Shown here one piece after another: positions 57,410 through 64,000 of a DNA stretch of 64,000 nucleotides (positions within the stretch are counted from its first letter, which is position 1; each line of letters starts with the position of its first letter). Location of the stretch: positions 1 to 64,000 of the forward strand of contig CANJWZ010000006.1 in NCBI GenBank assembly GCA_947478725.1, in the 5' to 3' direction. The translations under genes were made by a program, and so were the position numbers. This DNA is from Comamonadaceae bacterium. Its GTDB lineage: Bacteria; Pseudomonadota; Gammaproteobacteria; Burkholderiales; Burkholderiaceae_C. The notes under the pieces were generated by a model. It made no database searches. It was not told the DNA's origin and was given only the letters and a program-made list of their open reading frames with translations.

Positions 57410-58177
57410 TTACACGCTCATCCAGGCTGCTCCCGTCTCAGCTGTCGCCACGGTAAGTTCTGTTGAGGATTCCAGTACCTGACCCAGACAATGGAGTGCC
57501 AGCTCTGGCCGGTTGTTTTGCTGGCTCAGGTGCGCTGCCACCACCAGCCTGAGAGCGGGATGCTTGCTCAGCGCGGCGATCTCGGCCGCCGCTGTATTTG
57601 ACAGGTGACCATAGGGGCCACTCACACGTTGTTTCAAAAAAACGGGGTAGCTTGAGTTGTCCAGCAGTTCGGTGTCGTGGTTGCATTCCAGAACCAGCGC
57701 TTGGCAATTCTGCAAATGACGAAGCACATGGGCTGTGGCATGGCCCAGGTCGGTCAACACGCCCAGCTTGTCGCTGCCTTGCTGGCAGGTCAGTTGCAGC
57801 GGCTCTCTGGCATCGTGCGGCACGGTAAAAGGCATGACCTGCAGGTCTCCCAAATTGATGACTTCAGAATCCTTGGCGATTCTCAGAAGGCCCTTCAGGT
57901 CAGGCGATGAAATAGCTTCATAAGTGCCCTGACTCATCCACACCGGTATGCTGTGCCGCAAGGCCAGTGCGGTGGCGCAGCCGATATGGTCGCCGTGCTC
58001 GTGGGTAATGAAAATGGCGTCAATGTCGCTGGGGCACAGATTGGCGTGGGCCAGCCTGTCTGCGAGTTGCTTCAGCCCAAAACCGCAATCAACGAGCAGT
58101 CGTTGCGGCTTGTTACCCGACGTCTCAACAACTGTCGCGTTGCCTGTGCTGCCGCTGCCCAGATTTTTGAAGCGCAA
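57410..58177 (-). CDS. MBL-fold metallo-hydrolase (YycJ/WalJ-like)
   Basis: 255 residues. Start RFKNLGSGSTGNATVVET, metal motif THEHGDHIGC, then LVLECNHD and a C-terminal AAHLSQQNNRPELA. The YycJ-like subgroup consists of DNA-acting or housekeeping hydrolases of uncertain function. Upstream gene bamC on the same strand, 9 bp away. Confidence 0.85.
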   Translation of the reverse strand: MRFKNLGSGSTGNATVVETSGNKPQRLLVDCGFGLKQLADRLAHANLCPSDIDAIFITHEHGDHIGCATALALRHSIPVWMSQGTYEAISSPDLKGLLRIAKDSEVINLGDLQVMPFTVPHDAREPLQLTCQQGSDKLGVLTDLGHATAHVLRHLQNCQALVLECNHDTELLDNSSYPVFLKQRVSGPYGHLSNTAAAEIAALSKHPALRLVVAAHLSQQNNRPELALHCLGQVLESSTELTVATAETGAAWMSV

Positions 58178-58186
58178 CCAGCTTCC

Positions 58187-59311
58187 TTATTTCAGGTCGT
58201 CTGCGATGACCTGAACGATGCGCTGCGCGTTGGCTGAGCTTTCAGGAACCCCTTGTCCATTCAGGACCGAAACCACCGTTGCCTCGCCCTGGCTCTTGAC
58301 GGCGATGCGGTATTTCAGCGGCGCTGCTGCGGGTGTCACACTGCTGAAAAGCTTGGACAAAAATCCGGGTTCTTTCTTATCGGATGTGATGTCTACATAA
58401 CGGACAAAGTAGGTGCCTTGGGCCCGGTCGCGGTCTTCCACCGTAAAGCCGGTTCTGTCCAGGCTCAAGCCAACACGTCGCCAGGCACGGTCAAAGCCCT
58501 CGTCGATTTGCACCACTGGAGAACCATTGACATTGCCGATGCGGGAAATGGTTCGTTGTGCACCAGAGGCGATCAGCGCTTTGGATTGCTCTTGTGTTAC
58601 GCCCAGTTTGACCATCAAGCGGCGCAGAAATTCGGCTTCGAGTTCCGGGTCAGCGGGGCGTGGTTGCCAGATGGTGTCGCCGCCCGCACCGCCGCGCAGC
58701 GTATTGACTGCTTCGACCATGCCACGGTGGCTGATGTAGATCTCGGTGCCGCCGGCCGCATTGCGCTCCAGACGGGTCCGAAATTTGTCGCGCTCCCCGG
58801 TCGAATACAAACCGTCCAATACCTTGCCAATCATGGACCTGATGAAGTCCTGTGGAATTTTTGCCCGATTTTCTGCAAAGTCAGTCTCCATGATGCCCAG
58901 GTTTTCTTGATCCTGCGCCAGCAAAAAACCACCCTCCAGCCAGAAGTCGCGCACGGGTGTCCAGAGCATGTCGGCAGGGCGGTTGACGACCAGCCAGCGC
59001 TGGTTGCCGGCCCGCTCGATGCGGACATCACCGACAACGGTTGCCGCCACCGGAACGGCCTGCGTGGCTTGGCCGACCTGATATGCATTGGCGCTGACCG
59101 CCGCACCGGGTACCACGTAGCGAGTGTCTCGGCTCAGCTGGTTCAAGTCTGGGGGAACATCCAGTGAAGGGCCCGCTTTTCCGCTGGACTTGTAGTCGAT
59201 CTTGTCACCTTGCATCAGATCACCGACCGTCGAGCAACCCGTCAGCATGAGCCCTGTGGCCGCCAGTGTGAAGGCAAAAAGGCGGCTTGATGTGCGCTGG
59301 AGCAAAGTCAT
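58187..59311 (-). CDS. bamC: Outer membrane protein assembly factor BamC
   Basis: 374 residues from ATG 59311. Lipoprotein signal FTLAATGLMLTGC with Cys as lipid anchor, then the disordered GKAGPSLDVPPDLNQLSRD segment that binds BamD, and two helix-grip domains. Part of the BAM complex. Downstream of dapA, the common dapA-bamC order. Confidence 0.88.
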   Translation of the reverse strand: MTLLQRTSSRLFAFTLAATGLMLTGCSTVGDLMQGDKIDYKSSGKAGPSLDVPPDLNQLSRDTRYVVPGAAVSANAYQVGQATQAVPVAATVVGDVRIERAGNQRWLVVNRPADMLWTPVRDFWLEGGFLLAQDQENLGIMETDFAENRAKIPQDFIRSMIGKVLDGLYSTGERDKFRTRLERNAAGGTEIYISHRGMVEAVNTLRGGAGGDTIWQPRPADPELEAEFLRRLMVKLGVTQEQSKALIASGAQRTISRIGNVNGSPVVQIDEGFDRAWRRVGLSLDRTGFTVEDRDRAQGTYFVRYVDITSDKKEPGFLSKLFSSVTPAAAPLKYRIAVKSQGEATVVSVLNGQGVPESSANAQRIVQVIADDLK

Positions 59312-59331
59312 CACGTGGTGGTCCTTAAAAA

Positions 59332-60216
59332 TCAGATCAGCTTGCAGGCGCGCAGTACGCCTTCAACAGTGGCTTCGTTCGACGCTTCAAGCGGGGTCAT
59401 GGGCAGGCGCAGTGTCGGGCCGCACAGGCCCATGCGTGACATCGCCCATTTGACGGGAATCGGGTTGGCCTCCACAAACAGATGTTTGTGCAGGGGTAAC
59501 AACGTCATCTGGAGCTGCATGGCCTTTTTGGCCTCACCAGCTAATGCCGCCATGCACAGCTCGTGCATCAGTCGGGGGGCCACATTGGCTGTGACGCTGA
59601 TATTGCCTTGGCCGCCGCACAATATCAGGGCAACAGCGGTCGGATCATCGCCCGAATACACAGCAAAGCCCTGGGGTGCTTCCTTGATCAACCACTGCGC
59701 TCGTTCGATATTCCCGGTCGCTTCTTTAATCCCGACAATGCCGGGCACCTGGGCCAGGCGCATGACAGTCGTGTGCAGCATATCGGCGACGGTGCGGCCA
59801 GGCACGTTGTAGAGCACGCAGGGCAAATCACCTGTGGCCTCTGCAATGGCCTTGAAATGCTGGTACTGGCCCTCTTGTGTGGGTTTGTTGTAGTAGGGCA
59901 CCACTTGCAATTGGCAATCAGCACCAACGCCTCTGGCAAACCGGGCCAGCTCAATCGCCTCAGCGGTTGAATTGGCACCGCAACCTGCCATGATGGGAAC
60001 CCGTTTGTTGGCTTGCTCGACTGCCACGCGAATGATCTCGCAATGTTCTTCAACATTGACAGTGGGTGACTCGCCGGTCGTGCCCACAACGCCAATGCAG
60101 TCGGTGCCCTCAAGCACATGCCAGTCCACCAGCTTGCGCAGCGTCGGGTAGTCTACGCTACCGTCAGGGTGTAAGGGCGTTGCCAAAGCAACAATGCTGC
60201 CTGTGATTGGTTTCAT
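59332..60216 (-). CDS. dapA: 4-hydroxy-tetrahydrodipicolinate synthase
   Basis: 294 residues. [30 protein letters not shown], the YNVPGRT motif with the catalytic Tyr, and [10 protein letters not shown] with the Schiff-base Lys. First committed step of lysine and diaminopimelate synthesis. Confidence 0.94.
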   Translation of the reverse strand: MKPITGSIVALATPLHPDGSVDYPTLRKLVDWHVLEGTDCIGVVGTTGESPTVNVEEHCEIIRVAVEQANKRVPIMAGCGANSTAEAIELARFARGVGADCQLQVVPYYNKPTQEGQYQHFKAIAEATGDLPCVLYNVPGRTVADMLHTTVMRLAQVPGIVGIKEATGNIERAQWLIKEAPQGFAVYSGDDPTAVALILCGGQGNISVTANVAPRLMHELCMAALAGEAKKAMQLQMTLLPLHKHLFVEANPIPVKWAMSRMGLCGPTLRLPMTPLEASNEATVEGVLRACKLI

Positions 60217-60285
60217 GTCTTGAAGGGATTGTCTGTACGGAACAGTAAAAGCAAGGGCACATTCTACCTAGTCAGGATGCCGCCT

Positions 60286-60864
60286 CTAAGTCAGCAGGTA
60301 GCGGGCGGGAGGGGTTTTGACAGCATCTTGACGAATGGCCACGATACGCTGGACAAAACGCTGCGATGTGTTGCCAGCACTCTGGACAAAGCCGTCTTCA
60401 AAGGCCACTACTCGCAAGTGCTTGCAAACTTGCAACAGCTCGCCGGGCTGCAGTAAAAAATCCGAACGCGATGGTTTGCCCACGGTTTCGTTGCCCACTG
60501 CAAAAGTCTCGTAAATCAGCACCCCGCCCGGGGCCAGGCTGGCCAGCAGTGTCGGCATCAAGGGGCGCCACAGATAGTTCGTCACCACCACCGCATCAAA
60601 CTGCCGGTCCGTCAAAGGCCAGGGGCCATTTTCAATATCGGCCACCACCTTATCGCAGGCCGGTGCCGCAATCGCGATGGAATCCATCGCTGGCTGCGAT
60701 CGGTCGACAAGTGTCAGCCTGTGGTTCAAGCCATAAAACCACCAGGCATGACGGCCATGGCCGCAAGCCACGTCCAGCACCGTGCCCTGCGCTTGGACCA
60801 GATGCGACCAGCGCTTGACCCAGTCTGACGGCGGCTCTGTGCCGTGTAGCAAGTCAGCGCTCAA
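60286..60864 (-). CDS. Class I SAM-dependent methyltransferase
   Basis: 192 residues. VLDVACGHGRHAWWF is motif I for SAM; DAVVVTNYLWRPLMPTL is the central region. A small methyltransferase of unknown substrate (tellurite-resistance or tehB-like class). The stop side is followed by dapA's region, the start overlaps the SDR gene by 4 bp. Confidence 0.82.
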   Translation of the reverse strand: MSADLLHGTEPPSDWVKRWSHLVQAQGTVLDVACGHGRHAWWFYGLNHRLTLVDRSQPAMDSIAIAAPACDKVVADIENGPWPLTDRQFDAVVVTNYLWRPLMPTLLASLAPGGVLIYETFAVGNETVGKPSRSDFLLQPGELLQVCKHLRVVAFEDGFVQSAGNTSQRFVQRIVAIRQDAVKTPPARYLLT

Positions 60865-61673
60865 GATGGCTTGACCTCATCTTTGAGCGCATTCAGCGCC
60901 ATGGCTTCGACCCTCGCTGGGGCGAGCAGCTTGAGCCAGCGGCCCAGCTTGCCTTTGGCCGACATCACCACATCGCGTTGACGTGCGTCCATGCCGTTCA
61001 AGATCAAACGCGCACATTCTTCCACCGACATGGCCTTGTCTTCTTTCAAGCCGCTGGAGCCCGCTGCCTGACCGGCTGCGTTCAGGCCGTGGTGGCGGAT
61101 TTTCGTGGCCACCACGCCGGGGTAGGCGGTTGTCACGCTGACACCCGCGGTTTTCAGCTCGGCGCGCAGCGCTTCAAAAAAACCTGTCATCGCAAATTTA
61201 CTCGCACTGTAGGCGGTGCGCCCCGGCACGCCAAACAAGCCGGCCAAGCTGGATACCGCCACAATGCTGCCTCGGCTTTGCTTGAGGTACGGCAGCGCAG
61301 CGTGGGTACACCACACGCTGCCCCACAAATTGATGCGCATCAGCTGCTCGTACCAGCCGATGTCATCGGCTTTGACATCACCGAACAGCGCCTGTGCCGA
61401 TATGCCCGCGTTGTTGATCAGCGCATCGATCCGGCCAAACCGCGCCATGGCCAGAGCGATCAGGGCGCGGCAGGCGGGCTCCAGCGAGACATCTGTGGGC
61501 ACCACCAGCGTTTGAGCGCCGAAAGCGGCGCACTGGCCGGCCACTTGCGCCAGTCGCGCCTCGTTCCTGGCCGCCAGCACCAGTCCCAGTTGGGCGCTGT
61601 GGCGCTTGGCCAGTTGCCGCGCCAGTTCAGCCCCTATGCCGTCGGAAGCACCAGTAATCACTATAGTTTTCAT
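60861..61673 (-). CDS. Short-chain dehydrogenase/reductase
   Basis: 270 residues from ATG 61673 (MKTIVITGASDGIG); a frame 6 codons longer is less likely. Cofactor motif TGASDGIGAELAR, NNAG, catalytic Ser in VAVSSLAG and YSASK with Tyr and Lys. NAD(P)-dependent, substrate unknown. The start codon lies within a dispersed repeat core. Confidence 0.87.
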   Translation of the reverse strand: MKTIVITGASDGIGAELARQLAKRHSAQLGLVLAARNEARLAQVAGQCAAFGAQTLVVPTDVSLEPACRALIALAMARFGRIDALINNAGISAQALFGDVKADDIGWYEQLMRINLWGSVWCTHAALPYLKQSRGSIVAVSSLAGLFGVPGRTAYSASKFAMTGFFEALRAELKTAGVSVTTAYPGVVATKIRHHGLNAAGQAAGSSGLKEDKAMSVEECARLILNGMDARQRDVVMSAKGKLGRWLKLLAPARVEAMALNALKDEVKPS

Positions 61674-61732
61674 AGCTCTCAGCGTCCGCAATGATTAGGC
61701 TTTAGGTTAAAAATGCTTAAAAGGAGCTAAAA
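61661..61732 (-). repeat. Dispersed palindromic repeat, copy 12 (between two genes)
   Basis: Minus strand TTTTTAGCTCCTTTTAAGC, ATTTTTAACCTAAAGCC, then core AGCTATGAAAACTATAG. Its left end gives the TAG stop of the 43-residue gene and its core gives the SDR ATG. Confidence 0.5.
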
Positions 61733-61858
61733 ACAGGCCCAGACCTGATTGGCGAGCACCACCAAAAAGTCTGGCTGGATGTACATCGCAAACACGCCAA
61801 GCAGCACGGCGCTGGCAGCCAGCCAGGCGCTGATCCGGGCCAAGCGCTGGCGCTTCAT
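61727..61858 (-). CDS. Small single-TM membrane protein
   Basis: 43 residues from ATG 61858 (MKRQRLARISAWLAASAVLL, then GVFAMYIQPDFLVVLANQVWACF). A positively charged start and one hydrophobic segment, ending with a conserved-looking QPDFLVxLANQxWxCF tail. Similar small proteins occur beside oxidoreductase or permease genes in related genera as far as I recall. It starts 1 bp after the MFS stop, so it is expressed with it. Function unknown. Confidence 0.6.
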   Translation of the reverse strand: MKRQRLARISAWLAASAVLLGVFAMYIQPDFLVVLANQVWACF

Positions 61859-61859
61859 G

Positions 61860-63101
61860 TTAGGCGCTTTGCGGCTGTTGCCCGACGCTCGGGCGATGAA
61901 TCGGCGCTTCACGCACCGGCAGGTTGATCAAGCCGGCAAACACGCCGAGCGCGATCGTGATGTACCAGACGATGTCATAGCTGCCGGTCTTGTCGTACAG
62001 CATACCGCCCAGCCAGACACCCAAAAAAGAACCAATCTGGTGGCTGAAAAATACAAAACCGCTGAGCATGGACAAATGCGCCACGCCAAAAATTTGCGCT
62101 ACAGCCGCGTTGGTGGCTGGCACGGTAGACAGCCACAGCAGGCCCATGAAACAGGAAAAAATGTACACGCTCATGGGGCTGAGCGGCGCGGCAATAAACA
62201 CCGCAATCACCACCGCTCTGGCAAAGTAAATAAAGGCCAGGATGTTCTTTTTGGCCATTCGCTGGCCCAACGCGCCTGCCGCATAAGTACCAAACACGTT
62301 GAACAGGCCAATCAGCGCCAGCGCGTAGCCCGCCACCTGGGGTGACAGGCCTTTGTCTTTGAGGTAGCTCGGCATGTGCACACCAATAAACACGACCTGA
62401 AAGCCGCAGACAAAATAGCCCGCCATCAGCAACTGAAAGCTGGGGTATTTGAAGGCTTCACGCAGCGCCTGGATGATGGTTTGGTCGCGCTTGGGGGCTT
62501 GCCCGCCTGAAAAGCCGCCCTCCCGCAGGCCCAGCGCCAGCGGCATGATGAGCAGCACCGCAGCCGCCAGAATCAACAGCGCCTGCTGCCAGCCGATGCT
62601 GCTGATCAAAAAACTTTCAAACGGTACCATCAAAAACTGGCCGAAAGAGCCCGCCGCTGCCGCAACGCCCATCGCCCATGAGCGCTTTTCAGCAGAAATA
62701 TTGCGGCCGATGACGCCGTAAATCACCGCGTAGGTCGTCCCCGCCTGCGCCGCGCCAATCAGCACACCCGTCGTCAGCGTGAACATCAAGCCTGTCGGCG
62801 ACAAAGCCATGCCCGCCAGACCCAAGGAATAAAGCACCGTGCCACCGAGCAGAACCTTGAAGGCGCCCAGTCTGTCCGCCAGCATGCCGGCAAAAATGCC
62901 GCAAACGCCCCAGGAGAGATTTTGAATGGCGATGGCAAATGCAAAGGTTTCCCGCGTCCAGCCCTGGGCTTGGGTGATGGGTTGCAGCCACAGGCCAAAG
63001 CCGTGGCGAATGCCCACGGACAGGGTCACGATGGCAGCGCCGCAGGCCAGAACTTGGGCCATCGAGAGTTTTTTGGGTGGGTTTGTGGTGTCTGAAGTCA
63101 T
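61860..63101 (-). CDS. MFS transporter (oxalate/formate or monocarboxylate type)
   Basis: 413 residues, twelve expected TM segments. GIRHGFGLWLQPITQAQGWTRE near the start and SWGVCGIFAGMLADRLG are characteristic of the MCT/OFA-like bacterial MFS group. Likely organic acid uptake. First of MFS - small TM protein - SDR - methyltransferase. Confidence 0.83.
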   Translation of the reverse strand: MTSDTTNPPKKLSMAQVLACGAAIVTLSVGIRHGFGLWLQPITQAQGWTRETFAFAIAIQNLSWGVCGIFAGMLADRLGAFKVLLGGTVLYSLGLAGMALSPTGLMFTLTTGVLIGAAQAGTTYAVIYGVIGRNISAEKRSWAMGVAAAAGSFGQFLMVPFESFLISSIGWQQALLILAAAVLLIMPLALGLREGGFSGGQAPKRDQTIIQALREAFKYPSFQLLMAGYFVCGFQVVFIGVHMPSYLKDKGLSPQVAGYALALIGLFNVFGTYAAGALGQRMAKKNILAFIYFARAVVIAVFIAAPLSPMSVYIFSCFMGLLWLSTVPATNAAVAQIFGVAHLSMLSGFVFFSHQIGSFLGVWLGGMLYDKTGSYDIVWYITIALGVFAGLINLPVREAPIHRPSVGQQPQSA

Positions 63102-63228
63102 GCCCTGACTTTAACTGTGCCGCCAGATGGCTGCGCTCACCCCGCAAACTGGCCATACCTGAGAGCTGTTTATTTATACAGCTTGAATTTGTTTCCCATC
63201 TACAATGGCGCGAAAATACCGACCACTT

Positions 63229-64000
63229 ATGGCATCCAAACCCTCTTTCGTTTCATCAGCCGTTTCAGCAGCGGCAGTGCCTGAGTACTCCGAAAGCTCG
63301 ATCCGCGTGCTCAAGGGCCTGGAGCCCGTCAAGCAGCGGCCGGGCATGTACACCCGCACTGACAACCCCCTGCACATCATTCAGGAAGTGCTGGACAACT
63401 CGGCCGACGAAGCGCTGGCTGGCTACGGGAAAAAACTCAAAGTCACGCTGCACACCGACGGCTCGGTCAGTGTGGACGACGATGGCCGCGGCATTCCGTA
63501 CGGTTTGCACCCCGAAGAAAAAGCGCCGGTGGTTGAGCTGGTCTTCACCCGGCTGCATGCGGGCGGCAAGTTTGACAAGGGCAAAGGCGGTGCCTACAGC
63601 TTTTCAGGCGGTTTGCATGGCGTGGGCGTCAGTGTGACCAATGCGTTGTCCAAGCGGCTGGAGGTCACGTCTTATCGCGAAGGCATGGTTGCCAAACTGG
63701 TGTTTTCGGGCGGCGACGTGATTGAAAAGCTGCACCTGCGCAAGTTTGACGCTGCCGCAGAAGGCGACCGCAAATCAGGCACCTCGGTACGCGCCTGGCC
63801 CGATGCCAAGTATTTCGAATCCTCAGTTCTGCCCATCCATGAGCTGACGCATTTGCTGCGCAGCAAGGCGGTGCTGATGCCCGGCGTGTCTGTCACGTTA
63901 ATGGTCGAGAAAACCAGAGACAGCCAAACCTGGCTGTACAAGGGCGGCCTGCACGACTACCTGGCCCAAACACTCAACGGCGACCTGGTCATTCCGATGT
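63229..64000 (+). CDS. parE: DNA topoisomerase IV subunit B (partial)
   Basis: Runs off the right edge; 257 codons are visible from ATG 63229 (an in-frame ATG at 63205 overlaps a TACAAT box and is less likely). GHKL ATPase motifs: VLDNSADEALAGYG, DDGRGIPYG and SGGLHGVGVSVTNALS. RPGMYTRTDNPLHIIQE is typical of ParE rather than GyrB. Decatenates chromosomes with ParC. Confidence 0.92.
   Translation, partial: MASKPSFVSSAVSAAAVPEYSESSIRVLKGLEPVKQRPGMYTRTDNPLHIIQEVLDNSADEALAGYGKKLKVTLHTDGSVSVDDDGRGIPYGLHPEEKAPVVELVFTRLHAGGKFDKGKGGAYSFSGGLHGVGVSVTNALSKRLEVTSYREGMVAKLVFSGGDVIEKLHLRKFDAAAEGDRKSGTSVRAWPDAKYFESSVLPIHELTHLLRSKAVLMPGVSVTLMVEKTRDSQTWLYKGGLHDYLAQTLNGDLVIPM

Noticed and set aside
58253-59167. 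304-codon plus-strand frame
   Set aside because: Shadow of bamC; composition typical of an antisense frame.

Overview
The window looks like a chromosome segment of a betaproteobacterium of the order Burkholderiales, most likely family Comamonadaceae (Polaromonas/Rhodoferax-like). This rests on the encoded proteins (Bug-type solute receptor, RoxA-like cupin, MutL with endonuclease motifs, AbiE, FitAB), on gene orders such as pyrG-kdsA-(DUF1330)-eno-ftsB and waaC-waaA, and on short dispersed repeats of a type I associate with that family. No rRNA, tRNA or CRISPR array was recognised. Genus is an inference.

Bases 1-6900 are an accessory island that looks more AT-rich than the rest at its left end. 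It opens with the end of an IS3-family element that cut off the 5' part of a gene coupled to a RelA/SpoT-type alarmone synthetase. Then come a small zinc-ribbon protein, a PD-(D/E)XK/DUF4268 protein, remnants of an Mrr-like gene and of a Fic gene, an orphan HTH antitoxin, a FitAB module, a DUF6933 protein and an intact AbiEi/AbiEii pair. A second, smaller accessory patch (24.75-26.8 kb) holds a Phd-like/PIN pair, a DUF1330 protein and a VapBC pair, next to a duplicated scrap of the msrA 3' end.

The rest is mostly housekeeping DNA. 7.2-10.3 kb: a DUF1345 protein, an EamA transporter and the alkylation-repair pair ogt-alkA. 10.4-14.4 kb: phosphomannomutase and LPS core genes waaC-waaA. 14.4-24.7 kb: TolC, rhodanese, a Pcm-like methyltransferase, a TetR-MFP-RND efflux operon, YdcF, glutaryl-CoA dehydrogenase and MsrA. 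26.8-36.8 kb: two GSTs, an ABC transporter with an AttH/lipocalin-like protein, MiaA, an MFS pump and MutL. 36.9-47 kb: DedA, a two-subunit ring-hydroxylating oxygenase, AmiC, TsaE, QueG, an AEC permease, a Bug receptor, XerD, a DUF455 protein and a gamma-carbonic anhydrase. 47-64 kb: Hsp33, FtsB, Eno, KdsA, PyrG, CoaBC, Dut, SlyD, a RoxA-like oxygenase, a small Ala/Pro lipoprotein, an MBL hydrolase, BamC, DapA, a methyltransferase, an SDR, an MFS transporter and the start of ParE.

The most unusual structure is a family of short palindrome-cored repeats (core GCTA-N9-TAGC, degenerate). At least eight copies lie inside protein-coding genes (alkA, waaC, waaA, an ABC permease, miaA, mutL, a DUF455 gene, coaBC). 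All eight are translated in the same frame, giving a motif close to A-[T/P/I]-x-x-[I/V/Y]-A, usually as a short extra loop. Further copies sit exactly at gene ends and supply stop codons or a start codon. This resembles the Rickettsia palindromic elements in behaviour, though not in sequence.
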